Source of the DNA: Pseudomonas sp. TH10
Lineage (GTDB): Bacteria; Pseudomonadota; Gammaproteobacteria; Pseudomonadales; Pseudomonadaceae
DNA: 59,934 nt
Assembly (NCBI RefSeq): GCF_016651255.1
Contig: NZ_JAEKEG010000069.1
Location: forward strand, 1 to 59,934
Reading direction: 5' to 3'
Under the pieces are notes generated by a model. That model did no database searches and was not told the origin of the DNA. It saw only the letters and a program-made list of their open reading frames with translations. Both the position numbers and the translations under genes were made by a program. This document shows positions 52,099 through 59,934 of this stretch, piece after piece; positions within the stretch are counted from its first letter, which is position 1; each line of letters begins with the position of its first letter.

Positions 52099-52122
52099 TT
52101 TGCTGCGGGGTGCCTGGCAGCA

Positions 52123-53856
52123 TTAATGCTGCACGACTTCCACGGTTTTGGGTTTCATCAGGCTGAAGTCGATCAACGCTCGCTGTTCACGCTCATACGG
52201 GTTGCCGATCAGCAACGGACGCGGCTTGAAGCTGTCGCTGACCAGGCTTTTGCTGCGATCAAGCTCATCAAAACTCAAACCGGCCATGTCCGCCCAAGTG
52301 TGGATCAACTGCGAGCTGCTATACGGCCGCCCGAGATCACCGGCGAAGCTCCAGTCATGGTTTTCACGCCACTTCGGCGAAGCCCAGGCCATGAAGGGAA
52401 TGGTGTACATCGGCGCAGTCGGTTTGTTTTCGTTGCGTCCCAGCGTGCTGTGGCCGACCGAGTCAAAGACGTCTTCGCCGTGGTCGGAGAGGTACAGCAG
52501 GAAACCGTTCGGATCGGACTTGGCGTAGTCCTTGATCAGGCTGGAGACCACGAAATCGTTGTACAGCACCGCATTGTCGTAGCTGTTGTAGGTCGGCAAC
52601 TGATCGTCACGCACGCCGGCCGGTACACCATCGCGATCCTGGAACTTGTCGTAGCTCGGCGGATAACGGTACTGATAGCTCATGTGCGTGCCGAGCAAAT
52701 GCACGACGATGAGTTTGCGTTGCGCAGGATCGGTCAGGGCCTTGTTGAACGGCTCGATTACGTCGCCATCGTACTGCGCCGCGTTCTGGTTGCGGTTGTT
52801 GTTCAGATACACCTGCTCATCGGCCTGCTCGGAGAATGTAGTGAGCATGGTGTTGCGCTTGGTCATGGTCTGCTGGTTGGTGATCCAGAAGGTCTTGTAG
52901 CCGGCCTGTTTCATCATGCTCACCAGCGACGGTGTCGACAGGTACAGATCCGGGTGTTCTTCATCGGCAAACGTCAGCACCTGTTGCAGCGCCTCGATGG
53001 TGTAAGGGCGCGGAGTGATGACGTTGTCGAACACCGCGAGCTGGTCCTTGAGTTTGTCCAGTTCTGGCGTGGTCTTGCGCGGGTAGCCGTAGAGGCTCAT
53101 GCGCTGACGGTTGGTCGATTCACCGATCACCAGCACCAGCGTGGAAGGCTGATTGGCACCGGCATCCTTGAGGTTGTGCAGCGGCGGGATCTTGCTGGCG
53201 CTGTGCAGCATGCCCTGCATTTCGGCGAGGGTGTCGAGGTAGCGGTGATACGCCACGGCCATCTGCCACGGCACGGCAGGCTCGATGCGTGTTTCGAATT
53301 TTTCGAAACCGCCGGCGAAGCTGCCGGTGCGCATGGTCTGCTTGACCAGCGGATAGCCGACGACGGCCACGATAATCGCCATGGCTGCCACGAACGCACG
53401 GCCACGGGGCAGGTACACCGGGCGCAGGCGAGTCCAGAGGAAGTAGGCGAACAAGGTGTGGGCAAGAAACGCTGGAATCATCCACCAGGCAAAGTACTGA
53501 GTCATGTACTCGCCCGCTTCAGAGATGTTCGACTCGAACATGATGAAGATGACGCTCTGGGAGAATTCCTGCTGATAGATGAAGAAGTAACCCAGGCTGG
53601 CCATCGAGCAGGCCCACAACACGATGCCGATCACGGCGGCGAGCAGTTTGGTGCGCTTGGGGAACAGCAACATCGGCGCCAGCCAGATCGCGCTCATCAC
53701 GAACGCCTGGCGGAACCCGGTGAACCCGGAGGTGCCGGTCAACTGAATCAGCAGCTGGGTAATACCGGAAAAGTACCAGAAGAAAACGAACAGCCAGAGA
53801 AGTCCGGCCCAGTCGAAACCTGTCGCAGTCGTTTTGCTGCGTTTGAACAATGCCAT
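52123..53856 (-). CDS. cptA: Phosphoethanolamine transferase CptA-like (EptC)
   Basis: Enzyme of 577 residues that adds phosphoethanolamine to the LPS core or lipid A at the periplasmic face. Five helices fill the first 170 residues. The sulfatase-fold domain shows STLVLVIGESTNRQRMSLYGYPRKTTPELD (metal Glu), VITPRPYTIEALQQVL (nucleophile Thr region), VVHLLGTHMSYQYRYP and LLYLSDHGEDVFD (metal Asp/His). Wording follows CptA of enterobacteria and pseudomonads rather than EptA. Its gene faces a REPIN on its upstream side. Such changes lower polymyxin and cationic-peptide binding. Confidence 0.9.
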   Translation of the reverse strand: MALFKRSKTTATGFDWAGLLWLFVFFWYFSGITQLLIQLTGTSGFTGFRQAFVMSAIWLAPMLLFPKRTKLLAAVIGIVLWACSMASLGYFFIYQQEFSQSVIFIMFESNISEAGEYMTQYFAWWMIPAFLAHTLFAYFLWTRLRPVYLPRGRAFVAAMAIIVAVVGYPLVKQTMRTGSFAGGFEKFETRIEPAVPWQMAVAYHRYLDTLAEMQGMLHSASKIPPLHNLKDAGANQPSTLVLVIGESTNRQRMSLYGYPRKTTPELDKLKDQLAVFDNVITPRPYTIEALQQVLTFADEEHPDLYLSTPSLVSMMKQAGYKTFWITNQQTMTKRNTMLTTFSEQADEQVYLNNNRNQNAAQYDGDVIEPFNKALTDPAQRKLIVVHLLGTHMSYQYRYPPSYDKFQDRDGVPAGVRDDQLPTYNSYDNAVLYNDFVVSSLIKDYAKSDPNGFLLYLSDHGEDVFDSVGHSTLGRNENKPTAPMYTIPFMAWASPKWRENHDWSFAGDLGRPYSSSQLIHTWADMAGLSFDELDRSKSLVSDSFKPRPLLIGNPYEREQRALIDFSLMKPKTVEVVQH

Positions 53857-53987
53857 TCAGCACTCCAGCCTAGATAATCGTCGACCGCCGCCAGTGGAAA
53901 CTGGTGGACGAACGGGCGCGGCACGCCTACCGAGCGGCCACAATGGCGCAGGAGTATCAATGAGCGGGTGTGAAAAGTTTGTGAGTT

Positions 53988-54088
53988 GCAGGAGCCAGCT
54001 TGCCCGCTATGGGCGTGAACGATGACGCTGGGTGCCTGATGGCCCGCAGCGGCGTCTCGTTTTTCGTGAGCGAGCTCGCCCCTGCAGG
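53988..54088. repeat. REPIN (inverted pair of REP elements)
   Basis: AGGAGCCAGCTTGCCCGCTATGG and CGTGAGCGAGCTCGCCCCTGCAGG face each other across about 55 bases. Same element class as at 4051-4145. It fills the gap between cptA and the coiled-coil microprotein gene. Confidence 0.7.
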
Positions 54089-54092
54089 GCGG

Positions 54093-54266
54093 TCAGGCGC
54101 GGTGGAGTACTGGCAGGGCCTGTGGCTGGTGGCCTTGGGTCAGCTGGCGCAATTGCGCAAGCTCCTGCTTCAGCAGGTCGCGCTCTTCTTTGAACTGGCG
54201 CAATTCATCACGACGGATCGTGACGTAGAGAGTTTGTGCTGGCCGTGCTGCTTGTACTGTGCCCAT
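54093..54266 (-). CDS. 57-residue coiled-coil microprotein
   Basis: Short ORF reading MGTVQAARPAQTLYVTIRRD, then ELRQFKEERDLLKQELAQLR and a polar tail ending LHRA. Residues 18-42 form a strongly charged heptad helix, so a dimeric coiled coil is likely. GAGG lies ten bases before the ATG at 54266. The rightward frames across it have no such features. It is divergent from gnd. No family recognised, though it looks like a conserved Pseudomonas hypothetical. Confidence 0.6.
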   Translation of the reverse strand: MGTVQAARPAQTLYVTIRRDELRQFKEERDLLKQELAQLRQLTQGHQPQALPVLHRA

Positions 54267-54538
54267 TGCTCACCTCGCAAATGGTGTTTCAACTGTGATC
54301 CTGCCCCCGACGTCGGGCGCTGACTTACTATCGGCTGCAATTTTGATTTCTTTTGCCCGCGAAGGGAACTTTTTTATTTTTCGTGGTCGGTGTGTCTTCG
54401 CCACGTTTCGGGGCGTTATCAGTCTGATTCGGGCACAATGCACGGAAACTTCATCGCAACCTGTCTGACTAACCTCCATCAGTCGCGTTGGGCTATAACC
54501 AATGACACACATTTATTTGTAGTAAGGAGCATCAGCAC

Positions 54539-55519
54539 ATGCAACTCGGGATTATTGGACTGGGCCGCATGGGCGGCAATATTGCGCGGCGTCTGATGCT
54601 CAACGGTCACACCACCGTTGTTTACGACCGCAATACCGCTTTCATCGATAACCTGGTCGCCGAGGGCTCCACCGGCGTCGCCGACCTCCCGGCACTGGTT
54701 GCCGGCCTGGCCAAGCCACGTGCCGTCTGGGTCATGCTGCCGGCCGGCGCGCCGACCGAAGACACCATCGCCACCCTGAGCACTCTGCTTGAAGCTGGCG
54801 ATACCATCATCGACGGCGGCAACACCAACTATAAGGATGATATCCGTCGGGCCAAGAGCCTGGCCGAGAAGGGCCTGCACTACATCGACGTGGGTACCTC
54901 CGGCGGCGTCTGGGGCCTGGAGCGCGGCTATTGCATGATGATCGGCGGCGACGCTGAAACCGTGCAGCGCCTCGACCCGCTGTTCGCCGCACTGGCGCCT
55001 GGCATGGGCGATATCCCGCGCACCAAGGATCGCAAGTCCGACGACCACCGTGCCGAACACGGCTACATCCACGCCGGCCCTGCCGGTGCGGGCCACTTCG
55101 TGAAGATGATTCACAACGGTATCGAGTACGGCATGATGGCCGCGTTCGCCGAGGGCTTCGACATCCTCAAGACCAAGTCCAGCGAGCGTCTGCCGGAAGA
55201 TCAGCGTTTCGACCTCAACGTCGCCGACATCGCCGAAGTGTGGCGTCGTGGCAGTGTGGTGTCGTCCTGGCTGCTCGACCTGACCGCCGATGCCTTGGCC
55301 AGCGATCCGAAACTCGACGGTTTCTCCGGTTCCGTCGCCGACAGCGGCGAAGGTCAATGGACCATCGAAGCGGCCATGGAACAAGCGGTGCCGGTACCGG
55401 TGCTGTCGAACTCGCTGTTCTCGCGCTACCGTTCGCGCGGTCAAGGCACCTTTGGCGACAAGATTCTTTCGGCCCAGCGCTTCGGCTTCGGCGGCCACGT
55501 GGAGACACCGAAGAAATGA
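54539..55519 (+). CDS. gnd: 6-phosphogluconate dehydrogenase, decarboxylating (short GndA type)
   Basis: Oxidative pentose-phosphate enzyme of 326 residues, the short form, converting 6-phosphogluconate to ribulose 5-phosphate and CO2. The Rossmann loop is [17 protein letters not shown]; the substrate loop [21 protein letters not shown] and the catalytic Lys region [19 protein letters not shown] are complete. C-terminal [23 protein letters not shown] ends the dimer interface. Lacks the long tail of E. coli Gnd. AAGGAG lies upstream of the ATG. The stop overlaps zwf (ATGA). Confidence 0.95.
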   Translation: MQLGIIGLGRMGGNIARRLMLNGHTTVVYDRNTAFIDNLVAEGSTGVADLPALVAGLAKPRAVWVMLPAGAPTEDTIATLSTLLEAGDTIIDGGNTNYKDDIRRAKSLAEKGLHYIDVGTSGGVWGLERGYCMMIGGDAETVQRLDPLFAALAPGMGDIPRTKDRKSDDHRAEHGYIHAGPAGAGHFVKMIHNGIEYGMMAAFAEGFDILKTKSSERLPEDQRFDLNVADIAEVWRRGSVVSSWLLDLTADALASDPKLDGFSGSVADSGEGQWTIEAAMEQAVPVPVLSNSLFSRYRSRGQGTFGDKILSAQRFGFGGHVETPKK

Positions 55520-57039
55520 CCCATACGATCCGTAGAAAATCCAAGGCAGAACCCGCACCACCGACCACGCTGTTTTTGTTCGGTGCCCACGGCGACCTGG
55601 TCAAGCGTTTGCTGATGCCAGCGCTGTACAACCTCAGTCGCGACGGCCTGCTTGACGAGAATCTGCGGATCGTCGGCGTTGACCACAACGCCATTACCGA
55701 TGAGGCCTTCGCGCAGAAGCTCGAAGACTTCATCCGTACCGAAGCGGCGGCGAAGGTCGGCAAGGGCGATCAGATGCTTGATCCGGCCTTGTGGGCCAAG
55801 CTCGCCAAAGGTATCAGCTACGTCCAGGGCGATTTCCTGGACGACAGCACCTATTCAGCCCTGGCGGCGAAAATCGCCGCCAGCGGCACCGGCAATGCGG
55901 TGTTCTACCTGGCCACCGCGCCACGTTTCTTCAGCGAAGTGGTGCGTCGACTGGGCGCGGCGAAGCTGCTCGAAGAAACCCCCGAAGCGTTTCGCCGCGT
56001 CGTGATCGAAAAGCCTTTTGGCTCCGACCTGCAGACTGCAGAGGCCTTGAACGCGTGCCTGCTCAAGGTGATGTCGGAAAACCAGATTTACCGGATCGAT
56101 CACTACCTGGGCAAGGAAACCGTACAGAACATTCTGATCAGCCGGTTTTCCAACAGCCTGTTCGAAGCGTTCTGGAACAACCATTACATCGACCACGTAC
56201 AGATCACCGCCGCCGAAACCGTCGGCGTCGAAACCCGTGGCAGTTTTTACGAACACACCGGTGCGCTGCGTGACATGGTGCCCAATCACCTGTTCCAGTT
56301 GCTGGCCATGGTTGCCATGGAGCCGCCGGCCGCTTTTGGTGCCGATGCGGTGCGTGGCGAGAAGGCCAAAGTGGTCGGTGCGATCCGCCCGTGGACCGTC
56401 GAAGAGGCTCGGGCCAACTCGGTGCGCGGTCAGTACAGCGCGGGTGAAGTCGGCGGCAAGCCGTTGAACGGTTACCGCGAAGAAGCCAACGTTGCACCCG
56501 ACAGCAGCACCGAAACCTATGTCGCCCTGAAGGTGATGATCGACAACTGGCGCTGGGTCGGCGTGCCGTTCTACCTGCGCACGGGCAAACGCATGAGCGT
56601 GCGCGACACCGAGATTGTCATCTGCTTCAAACCGGCGCCGTACGCGCAGTTCCGCGACACCGAAGTCGACGAGCTGCAACCGACCTATCTGCGCATCCAG
56701 ATCCAGCCCAACGAAGGCATGTGGTTCGACCTGCTGGCCAAACGGCCGGGGCCGGCGTTGAACATGGCTAACATCGAGCTGGGGTTTGCCTACAAAGACT
56801 TCTTCGAGATGCAGCCGTCGACCGGCTACGAAACGCTGATCTACGACTGCCTGACCGGCGACCAGACGCTGTTCCAGCGCGCCGACAACATCGAGAACGG
56901 CTGGCGTGCGGTGCAACCGTTCCTTGATGCCTGGCAGCAGGACGCAAGCATTCAGACCTACGCCGCCGGTGAAGATGGCCCGCAAGCTGCCGAAGACCTG
57001 CTGACTCGCGATGGCCGCGTCTGGCATGGTCTCGGATGA
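55516..57039 (+). CDS. zwf: Glucose-6-phosphate dehydrogenase
   Basis: NADP-linked enzyme of 507 residues, first step of the oxidative pentose-phosphate and Entner-Doudoroff routes. The cofactor loop is [21 protein letters not shown]; the catalytic motif [14 protein letters not shown] is intact; VIEKPFGSD and [15 protein letters not shown] are further landmarks. The N-terminal loop is GAHGDL where GASGDL is usual. The ATG overlaps the gnd stop and its own stop overlaps the HAD gene, so three genes are translationally coupled. This is separate from the usual hexR-linked zwf and looks like the second Pseudomonas copy. Confidence 0.95.
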   Translation: MTHTIRRKSKAEPAPPTTLFLFGAHGDLVKRLLMPALYNLSRDGLLDENLRIVGVDHNAITDEAFAQKLEDFIRTEAAAKVGKGDQMLDPALWAKLAKGISYVQGDFLDDSTYSALAAKIAASGTGNAVFYLATAPRFFSEVVRRLGAAKLLEETPEAFRRVVIEKPFGSDLQTAEALNACLLKVMSENQIYRIDHYLGKETVQNILISRFSNSLFEAFWNNHYIDHVQITAAETVGVETRGSFYEHTGALRDMVPNHLFQLLAMVAMEPPAAFGADAVRGEKAKVVGAIRPWTVEEARANSVRGQYSAGEVGGKPLNGYREEANVAPDSSTETYVALKVMIDNWRWVGVPFYLRTGKRMSVRDTEIVICFKPAPYAQFRDTEVDELQPTYLRIQIQPNEGMWFDLLAKRPGPALNMANIELGFAYKDFFEMQPSTGYETLIYDCLTGDQTLFQRADNIENGWRAVQPFLDAWQQDASIQTYAAGEDGPQAAEDLLTRDGRVWHGLG

Positions 57040-57875
57040 GTGATTTGCCGAAACAACCTATCCGTTTTCTGCTCAGTGACATGGACGGCACGCTGTTGCT
57101 GCCCGATCACACCCTGAGCCAGCGCACCCTTGATGCTGTCCGTTCGTTGCGCGAGGCCGGCGTGTTGTTCAGCCTGGCCACCGGGCGTCCACCGAAAGCC
57201 ATGTTGCAACAGATCGAGGCGTTGGGCGTTGATGTGCCGACAGCGGCGTTCAATGGCGGCACCATCGTCAACCCGGACGGCAGTTTGCTGGTGGCGCATT
57301 ACCTGCCGGCGACCACCGCGCTGATTGCGCTGGCAACCTTCGCCGATCAGCCGGATGTCGAAATCTGGGTGTTCAGCGGTGGCGACTGGCTGCTGAAGGA
57401 CCCGCACGGGCCGATGGTCCCGCGCGAGCAGCATGGCCTCGGCTATCCGCCGGTGGTGGTTGAGAGCTTCGAGCCGTACCTGGAGCGCATCGACAAGATT
57501 GTCGCGACCAGCAACAACACTGAACTGTTGGTTGAGTTGGAGGCGCGATTGTTGGCCAAGGTCAACGGCATGGCGCAGGTTTCGCGCTCGCAACCGGTGT
57601 ATCTGGATGTCACCGCGCTGGAAGCCAACAAAGGCACGGCATTGGCGACCCTGGCCAAACACCTTGGCGTGCCGCTGGAGCACACCGCTGCCATCGGTGA
57701 CGGCGGCAACGACCCGGCGATGTTCCATTGTGCGGGGCTGTCGATTGCCATGGGTCAGGCGGAGGAGGCGGTAAAGCGCCAGGCTGACGTGGTCACCGCC
57801 CCCAACACCGAAGACGGCGTGGCCCAGGCGATTGAGCAGTACATCCTCAACCACCCACACCGCGCCGCACTGTAG
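57036..57875 (+). CDS. Cof-type HAD sugar-phosphate phosphatase
   Basis: HAD-superfamily hydrolase of 279 residues, Cof/YbiV branch. Motif I is FLLSDMDGTLL (nucleophile Asp15 region), motif II SLATGRP, the Lys is in VTALEANKGTALATL, and motif IV is AIGDGGNDPAMF. A C2B cap lies between about 90 and 190. It overlaps zwf by four bases as the last gene of the gnd-zwf operon. In this place a phosphatase acting on a sugar phosphate or a phosphogluconate-like metabolite is plausible, not shown. Confidence 0.9.
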   Translation: MSDLPKQPIRFLLSDMDGTLLLPDHTLSQRTLDAVRSLREAGVLFSLATGRPPKAMLQQIEALGVDVPTAAFNGGTIVNPDGSLLVAHYLPATTALIALATFADQPDVEIWVFSGGDWLLKDPHGPMVPREQHGLGYPPVVVESFEPYLERIDKIVATSNNTELLVELEARLLAKVNGMAQVSRSQPVYLDVTALEANKGTALATLAKHLGVPLEHTAAIGDGGNDPAMFHCAGLSIAMGQAEEAVKRQADVVTAPNTEDGVAQAIEQYILNHPHRAAL

Positions 57876-57877
57876 AA

Positions 57878-57965
57878 GCAAGGCTCGCTCGATGACGCCC
57901 TGTCGGGCGCCATTGAAGCCAGATTCACCAGCCTCATCGCGAGTAAGCCTTACTCCCACAGGGGC
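57878..57965. repeat. REPIN-like inverted repeat
   Basis: AGCAAGGCTCGCTCGATGACG and CATCGCGAGTAAGCCTTACTCCCACAGG face each other, the same element class as those at 4051, 45813 and 53988. It separates the convergent HAD phosphatase and nhaB genes. Confidence 0.65.
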
Positions 57966-57989
57966 GCGTGGCCGCACAGGTTTCTGTGG

Positions 57990-59494
57990 TTACAACCAAT
58001 AGCTGACCGCATACCACCCGAGCACGCCCATCACAACGGTGTACGGCAACGCCATCCACACCATCCGCCCATACGACAGGCGAATCAGCGGCGCGATTGC
58101 CGAGGTCAGCAGGAACAGGAATGCCGCCTGGCCATTAGGCGTCGCCACGCTCGGCAGGTTGGTGCCGGTGTTGATCGCAATCGCCAGGGTCTCGAAGTGC
58201 TCGCGGCTCATATGGCCCGACACAAACGCCTGCTTGACCTCGGTGATGTAAATGGTTGCGACAAACACGTTGTCGCTGATGGCAGACAACAGGCCGTTGG
58301 CAATGAACAACATGCCCGGTTGCTGCTCTGACGGGCAGGGCCAGCACCCACTGAATCAACGGCGCGAACAACTGCTGATCGTGGATCACCGCTACCACCG
58401 CAAAGAACACCACCAGCAGTGCAGTGAAGGGCATGGCGTCCTTGAAGGCATTGCCAATGCGATGTTCGTCGGTAATGCCGGTGAATGCCGTGATCAGCAC
58501 GATCACCATCAACCCGATCAACCCCACCTCGGCCACATGGAAGGCCAGGCAGCCGATCAGGATCAGCGCCGCCAGGCCCTGGACGACCAGTGCAGCACGC
58601 TGGCGAGAAGTGCGCTCGGCGTTATCTTCTGCGGCATAGTTGGCCAGTACGGCGCGCACGTTGTCCGGCAACAGCGTGCCGTAGCCGAACCAGCGCAGCT
58701 TTTCCAGCAGCACGCAGGTCACCAGGCCCGCTACCAGCACCGGCAAGGAAACCGGGGCCACTTTGAGGAAGAACTCGGCGAAGTGCCAACCCATCTCGTG
58801 GCCAATCAGCAGAGTTTTGCGGCTCGCCCACCAAGGTGCAAACACCGCCCAGTGCTGTGCCGACGGCGCCGTGCATCAACAGGCTGCGCAAGAAGGCGCG
58901 AAATTGCTCGAGGTCATCGTGATGCAGTTGCGGCAGATGACGGTCGTCGGAGAAAGCGCTGTCCAGGCGTGGGTCATGGCCCGAGGCCACGCGGTGGTAC
59001 ACCGAATAAAAGCCCACCGCTGCGCTGATGATCACGGCGGTCACGGTCAGGGCGTCGAGAAAGGCCGACAAAAACGCCGATAAAAAGCAGAACAGCAGCG
59101 CGAGCAATGCCTTGGACCGCACGCCGAGCAGCAGCCGGGAGAACAGGAACAGCAGCAAGTCTTTCATGAAGTAAATACCGGCCACCATGAACATCAGCAG
59201 CAGGATTACCGGGAAGTTGTGCACCAGTTCGTCATACAACGCCTGCGGTGTGGTCATCTTCAGCAGCAGCGCTTCAATCAGCAGCAGCCCGCCCGGCATC
59301 AGCGGATAACACTTGAGTGCCATCGCCAGGGTGAAAATGAATTCGATCACCAGCAGCCAGCCGGCAGCGACCGGGCCGACCGTCCATAACACCAGCGCAT
59401 TGAGGATCAGGAAACCGACGATGGTCGCCTTGTACCAGCGTGGCGAGTGCCCGAGAAAGTTTTGCGCGAACGCCTGGGCCATTGAACCGGACAT
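57990..59494 (-). CDS. nhaB: Na+/H+ antiporter NhaB, with two single-base insertions
   Basis: Antiporter of about 501 residues, 12 or so helices, after two repairs. The first frame (from 59494) reads [48 protein letters not shown] and [25 protein letters not shown] to [10 protein letters not shown]. The four-T run at 58815-58818 should be three, joining it to [17 protein letters not shown] second extra base at 58329 should be removed, joining LALPV to [27 protein letters not shown]. It then runs to the end (GWYAVSYWL). All of this matches NhaB. NhaB removes Na+ and keeps cytoplasmic pH at high salt. Confidence 0.9.
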
Positions 59495-59577
59495 CGGCTG
59501 CTCCTTGTTTTAAGAAGCGCGCAAGTTGCCGTAAGACCAGCGGAATATCAAGTGCAGGCAAAGTCCCCGTGCGTCAT

Positions 59578-59934
59578 TCACCCCAGATAGCGCGCCACAA
59601 TCGCCCGGTAATTGCCGTCGAGCGAATAACCCCCAACGACGATCGCGCCATCTGTTTGTGCAGTCAGTGAAGTCGCTGTGTCCAGGTTGCGACTCAGCCG
59701 GGTGCGGACCCAGCCGAGGCCATCACCGAACTGGTGATCGAGTTGCCCATCCGGCAGATGCCGGGCCAGTATGAAGTCAGCTTCACAGCCTCCAAGCGTC
59801 GCGCCAGCGGCCAGGGTGCAGCCGTCGGCCAAGGCCAGGGCCGCTGTCCATTGACAGCCACTTCGGCCGATCTCCAGCAGTCGCGGCTGACCGCCATGGC
59901 AATGACTGTCGGGACGCCCGTTGTTGTGTAACCG
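59578..59934 (-). CDS. Delta-60-repeat-like protein, N-terminus outside window
   Basis: Open frame of 119 codons reading from the right edge to a stop at 59578, so the start is outside. The repeat pattern is visible: RLHNNGRPDSHCHGGQ, then FILARHLPDGQLDHQFGDG and TDGAIVVGGYSLDGNYRAIVARYLG. These are delta-60-type beta-propeller repeats (the pattern R-L-x-x-D-G-x-L-D-x-x-F-G). Such proteins are usually secreted or surface-linked. Length and role cannot be judged from this piece. Confidence 0.6.
   Translation of the reverse strand, partial: RLHNNGRPDSHCHGGQPRLLEIGRSGCQWTAALALADGCTLAAGATLGGCEADFILARHLPDGQLDHQFGDGLGWVRTRLSRNLDTATSLTAQTDGAIVVGGYSLDGNYRAIVARYLG

Noticed and set aside
52096..53877. 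593-codon rightward open frame
   Set aside because: Antisense to cptA, which has all family motifs.
1..59934. CRISPR arrays, tRNA or rRNA genes, insertion sequences, prophage genes
   Set aside because: I saw no regularly spaced repeats, no cloverleaf or rRNA text, and no transposase, integrase or phage structural gene.

Overview
The window reads as a chromosomal segment of a Pseudomonas of the fluorescens/putida type. The signs are a PvdQ acylase behind an exact PvdS-type promoter, REPIN elements of the kind common in fluorescent pseudomonads, a short LOV protein close to P. putida SB1-LOV, a DpkA-type reductase, CptA, SpeB, and a gnd-zwf pair. Coding density is high and most of the DNA is GC-rich, but about 23.0-27.9 kb and 38.2-41.1 kb look more AT-rich, as accessory DNA would.

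Layout. 0-6.2 kb: RND efflux permease and adaptor (minus strand), divergent from an RstA/RstB-like two-component system. 6.2-10.3 kb: TPR protein, D-2-hydroxyacid dehydrogenase, secreted alpha/beta hydrolase, YqaA-like membrane protein, CopG/DUF411 protein and a small membrane protein. 10.3-14.3 kb: pyoverdine-linked block with a Fur-like wHTH protein, pvdQ and an orphan FecR-like protein. 14.6-18.3 kb: dpkA, two small proteins, and a KaiC-like ATPase with a response regulator. 18.5-22.4 kb: a probable copper-acquisition operon (SCO, PCuAC, DUF2946, TonB receptor). 22.6-27.9 kb: a truncated FixJ-type regulator, a PtsN-like protein with two previously unlisted small membrane proteins, and two LysR/oxidoreductase divergent pairs. 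27.9-29.7 kb: short LOV protein, folE and a DUF393 protein behind a LitR/MerR-like dyad. 29.8-33.5 kb: CorA-like protein, RimK-like ATP-grasp ligase and a GNAT-C39 peptidase fusion. 33.6-36.7 kb: FecBCDE-type siderophore/haem ABC importer. 37.0-41.0 kb: c-di-GMP block with a diguanylate cyclase, an EAL phosphodiesterase, and a photoactive-yellow-protein-like gene overlapping a PAS-GGDEF cyclase. 41.1-49.7 kb: acetyltransferases, LEA2 lipoprotein, NCS2 permease, LysR, speB, aldo/keto reductase, zapE and a DinB-like protein. 49.8-59.9 kb: a second TonB receptor, cptA, a coiled-coil microprotein, the gnd-zwf-HAD operon, nhaB, and the end of a delta-60-repeat-like protein.

How it fits together. 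Several genes serve metal supply: pvdQ, FecR, two TonB receptors, an ABC importer, PCuAC, SCO, DUF2946 and CopG. Others link light to signalling: the LOV protein with folE and DUF393, and the PYP-like protein fused by translation to a diguanylate cyclase beside an EAL protein. The PYP-DGC pair and the ATP-grasp/GNAT-C39 cluster are the best candidates for little-described biology.

Caveat on quality. At least fourteen single-base indels, most in homopolymers, break or locally scramble twelve otherwise well-conserved genes, including zapE and nhaB. In one TonB receptor two indels cancel each other. This looks far more like consensus error in the assembly than real gene decay. I therefore annotate those genes as single loci and give the indel position for each.
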